Assembly (NCBI GenBank): GCA_037013495.1
Contig: CM072810.1
Coordinates: 21,707,343-21,771,342 of the forward strand
DNA from: Hippophae tibetana
Lineage: Eukaryota > Streptophyta > Magnoliopsida > Rosales > Elaeagnaceae
Length of the DNA stretch: 64,000 nt
Reading direction: 5' to 3'
A program made the translations under genes and the position numbers. The notes under the pieces are model-generated. The model was not told where the DNA came from. It saw nothing but the letters and a program-made list of their open reading frames with translations, and searched no databases. Positions 9,241-20,718 of this stretch are shown here, in pieces. Numbering within the stretch: position 1 is the stretch's first letter; each line of letters begins with the position of its first letter.

Positions 9241-11387
9241 TCTTTGCTAAATAAAATAACATGGATAATATATTCATAAATATACTTTTATTAGTACATG
9301 CATATTTCACGAAAACTATCCCTCTCAAAATTCGTACAATCCTATTATAAGAAGGTTCACATATTCATCAATCAATATTCCATCAATACAAGAATATGCA
9401 AGGTTATTGACAAATTGATTCATGTATGTGTGTGTTGCACGAGATATCATTCAATGCACTCATGAAATCAACCTATATGAACATGCTAATCAATTAAATC
9501 TTAGAAAAAGTCTCATAAGTTTATTTTTCACATCCCTCTCCACTAATATAAATATGCACTTAGCTCAAGATCAATAAGGGCTTTACATGCTTGTAATGTA
9601 AGGCTTAGGTCTCTATTAGAGGCATACTCAATAGTTGTCTTTCCTTTCCTGTACTATTCCAATTTCCCTATTTGATCTAGTAAAGGGAAGGGTAGACCAC
9701 TTACCATAAACAGAAGGCCAGATATCACCCTATTTGAGAGACTGAAAAAATTCATTGTACTTCCTCAGAGCTATTGAACTAGCCTTTTGACTAAATAGAT
9801 ATGTGCATAGAGAAAGAATCCTAAACTACAGGAAAAAAAGGAGATTGCTAGCAGAAGGAAAGGAAGAAGCAAAAACTTTCGCATGTAGTCACTCAAATTT
9901 TATTTACTTTACGTAATCCTATTAGTGCGGAAGAGAGTTTAAGCGAAAGTCAAACCGTAGCCACATCCAGCCCCTCAAAGTCTTCTTCCAAACTTGCCAA
10001 CACGTGCTTATAAAAACAGGTAAGTCTCTATCAAACAATCAAGCGCTAGAGACAACAGGGGCTTGGGGTAAGAAGATTGATAGACACAGAAAGAGAAGAT
10101 CTATATTTCAAAGAAGAGAAGCAAAAGCCACTCACAAATTCTAAATTGGGGAGCAGAAGCCACTCGCTTCACTAAGGGAAAAGAGCACACTCAATTATTT
10201 GTGAAATTAAGGAGAACAGCCAGCCCTTTATTATTATATTAATTATTAGCGGATAAATGAAGACATTTTTGGCTCTTTTCACAACTTAGCTTTTTTTTCA
10301 TCATGCGCTTTTTAACTACAATTGAGCTTTAACTTGATATTTTAGTGCACCCTCATTTGTCATTATTTTCATATTCTTTTATTCCACATCTTTTCTTCTT
10401 CTTCTTCTTCTTTTTTGTAACTTCAAAACACCCCCAAACTTATTTTCAATTATATTTTCTTTTTCTTTAGAGGGATAATTGTGTTGTGAGTTTTGCTTCT
10501 CATTTTTTTGGAGTGCATTACATTTCACCTTCTTCTATAGCATAATACATGATTGCATTTTTTTCTTTTCATATAAGCTAAAGGTACAAGGATAAAGGTA
10601 ATACTTATTAGTTAGGCATAAAATGTGGCTTAAGGATATGAATGGTTATTTGTTAGGCTCAAATGAGTGACTAAAGATATTAACAATGGTTAGCTTGAAA
10701 GGCTTAATCGATCCAAATAAGGCTTAAATCATTTCTCTTGCTAAATACTATTTAGGATTTCACCTCAAGGGATAATCGAATAGATTCTAAAACTTGGCAG
10801 ATATCATTGACTCGCATAAACTACTACAAATTCTCTCTCAATAAGCACACCAAAATTAATCATGATCATGTGCATAAAAATTTGAATGCATTCAATCAAA
10901 ACTAGCAAGCATATCACATGATTAATGTAAATATCTTAAGAAATATGTTACATTCCTTATCCTAGTCATAACAACCAATTTTTTTCATTGAGTTCATATG
11001 TTTCATGTCAAGCATACATGCATTCGTTTCCTATATATTTATCAATTTCTACCCAAATCATGATTAAAAACAACTTAAAAACAATTCCCTAAAATTTAAA
11101 ATGCATACTAAATACTAATGTAGAGAATGAAGTTCCCTCCCCCAAACTTAAATTACATATTGTCTCCAATGTGCACTTATAAATATAAAAAAGTAAAAGG
11201 GAAGAAAATTCCCGTAGTCATGGCAAACCACATCTGTCATTGAAACTACTCAATCTTATTGCGCCATTTCTCTCCAAATTTATTCACCTATAAAACAAAA
11301 ACAATGAGAATATGAGTATAATAATGTTGGCTTGCCTCCCAACCAGCGTCACATTTAATGTCCTTGACTAGACGATCATATCAAGTC
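9241..11387 (-). other. Inner Athila post-pol UTR, with a ~640-bp extra segment
   Basis: Non-coding, matching the outer element's 7182-7698 plus 19717-20718. Conserved motifs on the minus strand include GACATTAAATGTGACGCTGG next to GTTGGGAGGCAAGCC (about 11325-11365) and ACATTGGAGACAATATG (about 11155-11172). A segment of about 640 bp (9611-10250) has no counterpart in the outer copy. A TTC microsatellite lies near 10390-10410. No credible gene was seen. Confidence 0.65.
9611..10250. other. Unidentified insertion within the inner Athila UTR
   Basis: Inner and outer copies agree up to AGGCTTAGGT (ending 9610) and again from GATAAATGAAGAC (about 10252). The DNA between is specific to the inner copy. 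It has a TATA-like CTTATAAAAACAGG near 10009 and purine-rich stretches but no terminal inverted repeats, no clear TSD and no long frame. It could be a small element or a piece deleted from the outer copy. Confidence 0.5.
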
Positions 11388-12780
11388 CTAAGGTGCATCC
11401 ACTAAGGTTATCACAAATGTTTCATTTGATAATTGATCTTCATAATAGTGCTTCACCCTATGCCTATGAACCAAAAATCTCTCTTTATCTTTGTTTTCTA
11501 ATTCAATGGCTCCATGGTTGGTTATCCTAGTGATGATGAATGGACCTAACCATCTACTCTTTAGTTTGCTCCAAAACAATTTGAGTCTTGAGTTGTATAG
11601 TAACACTTTTTGACCCGATTCAAAGATACAGTGCACAATGTTTTTGTCATGCCTTGTTTTTGTCTTTTCCTTGTCAAGCTTGGAGTTTTCATAAGCATTC
11701 CATCATAATTCACCAATTCATTTATTTGAAGCATTATCTTCTAACTAGTTGCATCTATGGACATATTCAACTGTTTCAATGCCCAATATGCCTTGTGCTC
11801 CAATTCTAATGGTAAGTGACAAGCCTTTCTATAAACTAGCTTATACAGGGTGTTACTAATTAGTGTTTTAAATGCAGTTCTATACGCCCATAAAGCATCA
11901 TCCAACTTAGATGACCAATCCTTCCTAGAGATGTTCATAGTTTTCTCCAAAACAAATTTCACTTCTCTATTGGATACCTCTACTTGCCCACTTTTTTGGT
12001 GATGGTAGGGGGTATAAAATTTATGCTTAATCCCATACTTAGACAATAAGGAATTAAATGCTCTATTACAAAAGTGACTTACTCCATCACTAATAATGAT
12101 CCTAGGAGTTCCAAACCTAGTGAAAATGTTTTTCTTCAAACATTTCATGACAACTTTGGCATCACATATGTTGCTAGCAATGGCATCTACCCACTTTGAC
12201 ATGTAATCCACTCCTAAAAGTATGTACTTGTTAACAAAGGATGAAGGAAATGGTCCCATAAAGTCGATGCCTCATACATCAAACAGTTCCACATGAAGCA
12301 TACTATTTAGAGGCATCTCATCTCGTTTTGAAATATTACATATCCTTTGACATTTATCATATATCTTTACATAATTGTAAGCATCTTTAAATAGTATAGA
12401 CCAAAAATGACTAGATTGAAGTACCATAGCTGCTATTTTTGTGCTCCCAAAGTGAACTCCATAGTTTGAGCTATGGCAATGGCAAAGAATACTTTCAACT
12501 TCATCATTAGGGATACACCTTTTCAAAATACCATCACCACATTCTTTATAGAGGTAAGATTCATCCCAAAAGTATTTTTTAATGTCATGGAAGAACTTCT
12601 TTTTTTGTTGCCATGTGAGGTTCAATGGAAGAATGTTGGTAGCAAGAAATTTTCAATGTCTCTATACTATGGGATTTCTATTTGAGCTATAGAAAATAGT
12701 TTCTCATCTAGAAAAGATTCCCTAATCACCATATTAGCATCCATTTTTACTTCCCTATTTAGTCTAGATAAATGGTCTGG
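11388..12780 (-). pseudogene. Inner Athila integrase, nearly complete but interrupted
   Basis: Reading right to left, the zinc-binding part (about 12272-12625) reads YDKCQR where CDKCQR is expected, so one zinc-ligand cysteine is Tyr. A stop precedes GIDFMGPF (TGG changed to TGA, about 12269). The catalytic core at 11741-12259 keeps [21 protein letters not shown] and [12 protein letters not shown], so all three acidic residues remain. The C-terminal end (11388-11636) is open with KLKSRWLGPFIITRITNH and ends VITLVDAP. It is the best-preserved enzyme in the window, although split into at least three frames. Confidence 0.85.
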
Positions 12781-14203
12781 TACCTGGTTTTCTATTCCTT
12801 TTTTATCACAAATTTCCAAGTCAAATTCTTGTAGAAGGAGCACCTATCTTATCAATCTTGGGTTGGCATCCTTCTTTGTCATGAGATACTTTATTGTAGA
12901 ATGATCCGTGTAGATAGTCACTTTGGTGCCAACCAAGTAAGATTTGAATTTCTCAAAGGTATATATAATGACAAGGAGCTCTTTCTTTGTAGTAGCATAA
13001 TTCATTTGGGCTTCATTCAGTGTCTTGCTTGCATAGTATATGTCACAAAACATTTTGTCTCTTCGCTGTCCAAGAACAGCTCCAATAGCAAAATCACTTG
13101 CGTCACACATCAACTCAAAAGGCTTGTTCCAATCCAGTGTGACTATAACTGGAGCTGACACTACTCTCTCTTTAAGCACTTGAAATTCTGTTAAACATTT
13201 ATCAACAAACTTGAAAGGCATTTCTTTTTCCAAAAGATTACCGAAGGATTTGGAGATTTGAGAAAAATATTTTATGAATCTACGATAAAAACCTGAATGC
13301 CCAAGAAAACACCTTACTCCTCGTACATTGGTAGGTGGTGGTAGTTTCTCAATCACTTCTATCTTAGCTCTATTCACCAATACCATTAACTGAGATTTTA
13401 TGGCCCAAGATTATACCTTCATGTACCATGAAATGACATTTCTCCCAATTTAAAACCAAATTTGTTTCTTCACATCTTTGTAACACTAGGGAGAGATAGC
13501 GTAGACATTCATCAAATGAGTTTCCAAAGACCGAAAAATCATCCATGAAGATTTCTACATGATTCTCCACCATGTTTGAGAAAATGGCCATCATGTAGCA
13601 TTGAAATGTAGTAGGTGCATTACAAATCCAAAGAGCATCCTCTTGAAAGAAAAAGTTACATAAGGATATGTGAAGGTGGTCCTTTCTTGGTCTTCAGGTA
13701 CCACAACAATTTGGTTATAACTATAGTATCCATTTAGAAGGAAAAAGAAAGAATTCCTAGCTAATCATTCAAGCATTTGATCCATGAATGGGAGAGGAAA
13801 ATGATCCTTCCTTGTAGCTTTATTTACTTTACGAAAATCCATACATACTCTCCATCCCGTGACAATCCTAGTAGGTATTAACTCATTAGACTCATTTTCC
13901 ACCACAGTGATTCCTCCTTTCTTAGGTACACATTGGACTAGACTTATCCATTCACTGTTTGATATTGGGTAAATAATGTCCATGTCTAACCACGTGACAA
14001 CTTCTTTCTTCACCACTTCTTTCATAATGGGATTTAAGCGACGTTGTGTATCCCTGGTGGGTTTAGCCCCGTCCTCTAGCAAGATTTTGTGCATGCATAT
14101 AGATGGGCTTATTCCTTTTATGTCGACAATATACCAACCTATAGCTCTTTTGAAGTTCCTTAGCACCGTTAGTAGTGCTTCCACTTACTTCATACTTAGA
14201 TAA
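12781..14203 (-). pseudogene. Inner Athila RT and RNase H, catalytic motifs kept
   Basis: The RT N-terminus (13765-14184) holds VPKKGGITVVENESNELIPT and GWRVCMDFRKVNKATRKD. The palm (13370-13594) has FMDDFSVFGNSFDECL, with the catalytic DD intact. Segment 12844-13386 continues with [17 protein letters not shown], then RNase H with [23 protein letters not shown] and [17 protein letters not shown], so its acidic residues are present. Frameshifts or stops between 13595 and 13764 and near 13380 break the chain. Confidence 0.88.
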
Positions 14204-14699
14204 GTTAAGATTATGACTAAAAGTGTCTCGTTATCACCCAAAAATGTATAACGAAGATGAGAAGGTAAAGGTTTAAGCTCTAGTTTGGGTGGCTACTCAA
14301 TGGATGGTTTCAACGGTGAGCTTATTTTAAGACATTACATAACTGCATTTGATACACACATAAGAGGCGTTTCCTCTAAAAATTTCACACAGTTCACAAT
14401 ATCAACCTTTGATTCCATATTTTCAAAATTAAAACAAGTTGAGTTGTTTTTTGTTGAGTTAATGTCCTTGTTCACAAATTCATATGTTAAAGTCTTAATT
14501 GTGGGAAACTCAACAAATTCTTTTAATTTGTCCCCGTATTTAGTAACATTTATCCTTAAGCATTCATTCACACTATCAATGCCATGAGGTTCAGGTGCTT
14601 TAAAAACTTTTAACATTACTTGTTCATCTTGCACTCTCATTGTAAGTTTACCTTTTTGTACATCAATGAGTGCTTTTCCTATTGCTAATAATGGATGAT
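14204..14699 (-). pseudogene. Inner Athila protease C-terminal part and linker
   Basis: The minus strand reads NHPLLAIGKALIDVQKG, the end of the protease domain, then the protease-RT linker (ECLRINVTKYGDKLKEF and similar). It continues the protease begun at 16639-17117; the solo LTR separates them. Across the junction the frame reads LGHPLLAIG, so the insertion split a continuous gene. Confidence 0.8.
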
Positions 14700-16638
14700 T
14701 GTTGTCTCTTTTAGAAGAACATAAATCGTGCAAGTATACACGGTCACAAGTAATAAAATTTGATAAGTAAAGTATCGTTCCCACAGAGATTTGTCACTAT
14801 AGTTTGTTAAGTACTAAAATTATTTCACTCTGATTTTATCCAAAACAATCGTTAATTGGAAGAAAAAAGTTTTATAACAAAATAAAAGAAATCTAGGATT
14901 GCAGTTTTTCACCAAATTAATCTACTCAAATCATATTATTTTCTCTTGATTTATATTTTTTTAGTAAATTTAATTTGTCAACCGAAAACTTCTAATTTTA
15001 TCCATACATCTCTTCCGAGCTCCGTATAAATACACCTCGCTAAATTAATTCACTATATTCCTATGAGAATTAAATTCAATAAGATTCATTACGTTCTAAT
15101 TTCTCAAATGGCCACACATACGATAAAGGTATATTCCTATCCTTCATATATACATGTTATTCTATCCATGAGCAATATACACAAAAATGCCTCTTCCAAG
15201 TTTATTTAAGTGCCATAGATCATTTGATAAATTTTCCAATAATCAAAAGCATTAAGCAAAAATAGAATAAACAAATTAAAAGTCGTATAAATCATTTAAA
15301 AACAATTAAACTCAAGCTTCATAAATTTAGATCAAATGCAACCCTAGAAAAATTAAATTACTTCATAAATAAAAATTAAAATTACAAAACTTAAGGAATA
15401 TCAGTTACAGAACATTAAGAAAATTAAAACTTCATCTACTCTTAAATATTTGGCACACGTAGAACACAACAGAAGCCAAAAATGGCTTCTGCGTGTTCCA
15501 CAGTCCAAGTCTATCAAAAACGAACCTCCAAAAACTAAAACTTTATTTTTTAGCAATAAATGCCCTATTTATAGCTAAAAAATACATCTAAAAAAATACA
15601 TTTTTTAAGACACGCGGGGGAAATTTTACATCAAAAATAAAAATGAGACGCGTGGCAGACAAGCGGTTGAATCGAAAGTAATTTAAAACTAAGTGGGAGA
15701 CAGCCACGCATTTTTGATTTTCTTTTCAATAAACACTACCACGTGTCACGATCTTATTTGCTGCAAGAAATAGTGGGACACGTGGCAACCTACAATTGGT
15801 AAGAGGAACGAGCCCACGTGAAATGCATCGCACGAGATAAGCGACGCAGAGAAAAGTGGGGGACAGTTGCTAGAACGCATGCATGATTCTACATTTTTGT
15901 GTTAACCGAAACATGCCACATGTCAGCACATGATTGACTGCAAGGAATGGTGGGACACATGGTAGCTTTCAATTGGTGGGATAAACGGGCGCATGTGATT
16001 GCGTCGCATGAAATCATGGCTTTTTGGCAGATGCGTAAAGACACATGGGTCCCACCCTACACGTTGTCCTACGCGATAGGTGGGCCCCACACGGGTACTG
16101 AGCAGCGTGTAACCATAAAACCTGCGTTCATTCGCTTTGGTCGGGTTTGAAAGACACGCGTTCATCCTTACCGTTGCTTTTCTGATCTAACGGTTCACGT
16201 GGCGTGCGGACAATAGATTCGCATGGACTTCTTCTCTCCTGCGCAGAAAAATAAACTTTTCTTAATTGCATTTTAGCCCTCTAATTTAATTCAAATTAAA
16301 ATTTAAAATTTCTTTAATTACAATTAAGCCATTTTCTAATTTAAATTAAATTTTAAACTTTTAATAATTAAAATTAAGCCCGATTTTAATTCAAAATATA
16401 TTTTAGACTTTTATTAATTGCAATTAAATACTCTTTCATTTTAAATTATATTTTTAGATATAAATTTGCAATTAAGTACGTTTTTGATTCAAATTTTTTA
16501 ATTTTCTTAAAAATATATTCCTTAACAAATAAACAGTAATTATTAATTTATTCAACTAAAATTAACTAAAAATGTCAAGAAACTAGAAATTATGATTAAT
16601 AAAATAGATGAAAATAACTATATAAAATACAGTTATCA
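14700..16638 (-). repeat. Solo LTR (same family as 58886-62281) inside the inner Athila protease
   Basis: 1939 bp, TGATAACTGTA to GAGACAACA on the minus strand. The TSD is ATGAT (14695-14699) against ATGAC (16639-16643), one mismatch. It has no internal region, so it is a solo LTR left by recombination between paired LTRs. The minus-strand TATA box is TATAAATA (15566-15573). Upstream of it (15630-16250) is a GC-richer block with several CACGTG/ACGTGG boxes. Confidence 0.92.
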
Positions 16639-17117
16639 ATGACCAAGTTTGATAGGAACGTCACAGTCCTCCTCCATGTCTAACACAATGAAGTTTTCCA
16701 GAAAGATGCATTTTTCTACTTTTACTAGAACATCTTATGCCACACCTCAAGGTCCCTTAATTGATCTATCTGCTATTTGTATTGTTACCAAAGTGGGTTT
16801 GGCTTTACCACCCCCAATCTCTTAAAGATTTATAATGGCATAAGGTTAATGCTATAACCCAAGTCATATAATGCTTTCTCAAAGTGGATGTTCCCAATTG
16901 TACAAGGAATGTCAAAACTACCTGGATCTTTCAACTTTTGGGCTAGTTTTCTAGCAAGGATGTCACTATAACCTTCAGTTAAGGTTATTATTTCATTATC
17001 GCCAAACCTCCTTTTCTTAGACAAGATGTCATTCAGAAATTTGGCATAGGAAGGCATATGTTCAAGTGCATCTGCAATTGATATGTTTATGTCAAACTTC
17101 TTGAAGACTTCCAACAA
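16639..17117 (-). pseudogene. Inner Athila protease N-terminal part
   Basis: The minus strand at 16830-17117 encodes ADALEHMPSYAKFLNDILS and SFDIPCTIGNIHFEKALYD, then the active-site segment DLGYSINLMPL. Frame-broken DNA follows to DMEEDCDVPIKLGH at 16639. The DLGYS triad keeps the catalytic Asp, but the domain is split by the solo LTR. Confidence 0.82.
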
Positions 17118-17965
17118 TTTTGAAAACTACGTCTCTGACATTTTCTTTTGCAGTCTTTAGGGGAAAGGAATAGTGGGTTCATAGAGGTTGCTCTTTTTTG
17201 GCTGAATTATTCCAATACCATTACCCTCTTTATCCTCTAATTTCTTCTCATCCTTTTTGGTTTCTAGTTCCTTCTTATCCTTTTGGGTTCCTCTAAAGTT
17301 TTACTATTACTCAAGTCTATGCCATTGCAATGGTCCATACATTATCTTCTTGGGTTTACAATTGTATCACTTGGAAGGTTACCTTGAGGCCTTTGACTTA
17401 TAGCCTGAGTAAGTTGTGTCATTTGGTTCTCCAAATTTTGAATTGAAGCCTCTTGAGTTGACACTTTTGTATTAAATGATTGGATGAATTCTTTCATCAT
17501 CCCCATTAAGTAATTTGTATTTTCCTTATTATGTGACTTCTTTTCTTGGGCTTCTAATTGTTGTGGTTGCTGGAAACTAGGTGGTGGAAATGATTGATGG
17601 TTGAATTGATTACCACCTTGATTGTTGTTATTCTAAGAGAAATTTGGATGTTGTCTCCATCTTGGGTTATATGTGTTTGAGTATGAATTGTTATTTTGAT
17701 TCACATTACCCATATAGAAGATCGATTCAAGATTATGTGGACAATTACCAAACAAATGGGCTCCATCACCAAACACACAAAATATCATTGAATCTTAGAC
17801 CTCGTTTATACTCCCTGGCGAGTTTTGAACCATCAAAAGATTTACCAAAGATGAAACTTGATTTGTAAGTGCCATGACATCATTTACCACATGTATTCCA
17901 CCTACTCTTTTTATGGCTATCATTTAGTTCATTGATCATTGGTAATTATTGCTAGCCATTTTCGA
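17118..17965 (-). pseudogene. Inner Athila gag, C-terminal part only
   Basis: On the minus strand, from MASNNYQ near 17960, a degenerate zinc-finger region (FGDGAHLFGNCPHN), SNTYNPRWRQHPNFS, a Q/N-rich stretch, FIQSFNTKVSTQEASIQNLE and MTQLTQAISQRPQGNLPSD can be read across stops and frameshifts. The first part of gag, the capsid region expected between primer site and zinc finger, is missing: only about 230 bp of AT-rich DNA lies between. Confidence 0.75.
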
Positions 17966-18193
17966 TTCTATGCTTCTAATAACACTAAAAGATATGTCTA
18001 AATTAAAAATTAAAAAAATTAAAAAACAACAACTAAATAAATAAATTAAAGTGAAAATAAATAAAATAAATTAACTAAAATAAATAACTAAATAATTCAG
18101 TAAAAGAAAATAAGTAAATTAAAATTAAAATTAAAGTAAAGAAAAATAAATAAATAAATAACTATTTATTTTTAATTTTTAGTATTTATGATC

Positions 18194-18211
18194 CCCAGCA
18201 ATGACACCAAA
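18194..18211 (-). promoter_or_regulatory. Primer-binding site (tRNA-Asp type, decayed)
   Basis: On the minus strand TTTTTGGTGTCATTGCTGGGGA follows the 5' LTR after a short spacer. It differs from the perfect site at 32851-32868 by transitions only (C to T, G to A). It would have primed minus-strand synthesis. Confidence 0.85.
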
Positions 18212-18215
18212 AACT

Positions 18216-19716
18216 TGATGGTCATATACTAAGTGTGTGCAATGAATATATAAGTATACATATCGCACCAAGTAATATAATGATAAGAAAATATCGTTCC
18301 CACATAGATTATTTTATTAAAAACTAACTTTTAGAAATAAAAGCAATAAAAATCAATTTTTTCTAGTGTTTTTATATTTTAAAGAAACAAAATTAAAATA
18401 ACTAAAAGTAACTAGCAACAATTAATTAGCTCAGATTTGGTAACTAAGAATATATATATAAGAAAATATCTAGGAATACTTAATCCCCTAATTTTCTAAA
18501 CATACAAATCGCTAAAATCCCCCAATATAGTTATCAATTAATTACATGATCAATTGAATTTAACCTATCATGTATTTCTCTCTCAAATAAACTGTACACC
18601 ACACTCTCATCACAATTAAATTGCATAATACTCATTAAGTTCATCAATTATGGATCACATACATAAGAATCATACATTTGTGTCTAGAAACTATGCATGT
18701 CATTTAATCAAGACAAACAATTAAATAATTCTATCAAATCTATTTAATTGCCTCTATAAATAAATTGTTGTCCAAACAATTAATAGAACACAAATCATAT
18801 TAAATAATATAATTAAATTAAAATTATAATTGTGGTAAAATATTAAATCATCACATGGTAAAAATTGGGTTCATAAGATCCCTAAATTAATAAATTAAAT
18901 ATGCATAATTGTGTTCATATAGCTCATATTTTTCAAAATAAAGACATAAAAATTTGTAAATAAAATAGTAGAGGAAGAAATACAATCAATCTCTTGAGTT
19001 GTAGTGTTAATCTCTATCAAAATTGTGTCCTCTCTTGAAATTTTCTGTATTTTTCTCTCTTTTTAGCTCCAAAAATTGACCAAAATTTTGCTAATAGAGG
19101 CCACTTAGGGTTTATGGAGTGATTAGAGGCTTAAATATACGTCTAGTGCAATTTGGACCGTCAGATCCACTTCAGATCAAGGGCTACAATCAAAACAAGC
19201 AAAATTGACAATGCCAGCCAATCACCTCGCAACACCTGTAAGGAGAAATTCACTGGGAAAATGAAAGACCAACGCCTGGTAGGGGAGACTGGTCAGAGCT
19301 AACGCTTACTGAGTTAGTTCCACTTGGAGCGATGTGATTTGTAGAAACGGATTTCGTGGCATATAGGTGGAACGCGGGGAGAAATCGGGTGGCGACACGT
19401 GGCAGAGTAGTTTGACCAATTTTGGAAATCAAATTTAACACTGTGCTGACATGTTTTACGTGTTTGTCCTCCTCCCACGTAGCATCATGTGATTCCATGT
19501 GCCTAATTTCGTGGCGTCTGTGTGGTAGCTCCTGATTAGTCTTACGTTAAAAATTTATAAAAAATTCCAAAAAAATTCCAAATATTATATTTTCACTCCT
19601 TTTCACTAAAATGTTTATATTGTAATATTTTTGGAAATAAAAATACTATTTATTGAATAAAAAGTAAATATTAACTAAAAAAGTGCGCTAATGACTCTAC
19701 TTTCATAGAGTCATCA
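18216..19716 (-). repeat. 5' LTR of the inner Athila element
   Basis: 1501 bp, TGATGACTC to ACCATCA on the minus strand, with the same terminal hairpin (19694-19713) as its partner at 7699-9224. A TATA-like box on the minus strand lies near 19131-19139. The two LTRs differ by many substitutions and indels, so the insertion is not recent. Confidence 0.95.
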
Positions 19717-20718
19717 ATATGTTCATGATTGATTTTAGTGTTTTTATGGAGAGAAAGTTTATAGCGAGTTATACGAGATGATGATATCTACCATGTTTTA
19801 GAATCTATTTGATAATCCGTTGAGGAAAAATTCTAAATAGTATTTAACAAGAGAAATTATTTAAGCCTTATTTGGATTGATTGAGCCTTTCAAACTAACT
19901 ATCATTATTATCTGTAGTCTCCCATTTGACCTAAAAAATAACCTTTCATGTCTTTAAGAAACATTTTATGCCTAACCAATAAGCATTACCTTTACCCTTG
20001 CATAGTTGTCTTGTATTAAAAGAAAAAAAATGCAATAATGTGTTATGCTATAGAGTAAGGTAAAATGTAATGTATCTTATACAAAAAATAAAATAAAAAC
20101 TCACAACACAATTATCCCTCTAAAGAAAAAGAAAATAAAATTGAAAATGAGTTTGGGGGTGTTGTGATGCTATAAAAAAGGATGTGGAATAAAAGATAGG
20201 CTAAAATATCACGTAAAAATTCAATTGTAGTTAAAAAGTTCATGATGAATAAAAATAAGGACAAAGTGTGAAAAGAACCTAAATGTCTTCATTTATCAAC
20301 CCCTACCTAAGCCTTACATTACAAGTATGAAAATTACTTATTAATCGATCTTTAGCTAATTGCATATTTATATTAGTAGAGAAGGATGTGTAAAATAGAC
20401 TTATGAGATTTGTTCTAAGATTGAATTGAATAACATGCTAATATAGATTGATTAATGAGTGCATTGGATGATATCATGTGCAACAAACACATGAAACAAT
20501 TTGTCCAAAACCTTACATATCATTGTATTGATGGAACATTGATCGAAGAATATATGAACCTCTTTGTCATAGAAATGTACAACTTTTGAGAAGGATAGTT
20601 TTTGCTAAATTTGCATGTATTAATATATATATATATATATATATATACTACCTATGTCATTTTATTTAGTTAGACTTAGCTTTACTTGAGGACAAGCAAA
20701 GAGTTAAACTTGGGGATG
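19717..20718 (+). other. Outer Athila post-pol UTR, second part, with polypurine tract
   Basis: Continues 7182-7698 after the inner element. It contains an AT microsatellite (about 20623-20648) and ends in the polypurine tract AACTTGGGGATG (20707-20718) next to the 3' LTR. No gene was seen. Confidence 0.75.

Larger units (their letters stand above)
7699..19716 (-). mobile_element. Inner Athila-type retrotransposon, full length, antiparallel to the outer copy
   Basis: Both LTRs (7699-9224 and 18216-19716) start TG and end CA when read on the minus strand. The flanking 5-bp TSD ATATG is perfect (7694-7698 and 19717-19721). Reading right to left: 5' LTR, degenerate tRNA-Asp primer site, truncated gag, protease (split by a solo LTR), RT, RNase H, integrase, post-pol UTR, polypurine tract and 3' LTR. 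It is 12,018 bp with the solo LTR, about 10.1 kb without. It is better preserved than its host element but still broken. Confidence 0.95.

Noticed and set aside
9611..10250. Helitron or MITE
   Set aside because: No terminal inverted repeats, no TA/TAA duplication and no Helitron TC/CTRR ends at the inferred limits.
10383..10412. TTC microsatellite as a polypyrimidine regulatory site
   Set aside because: Simple slippage repeat in a decayed UTR; nothing links it to a function.
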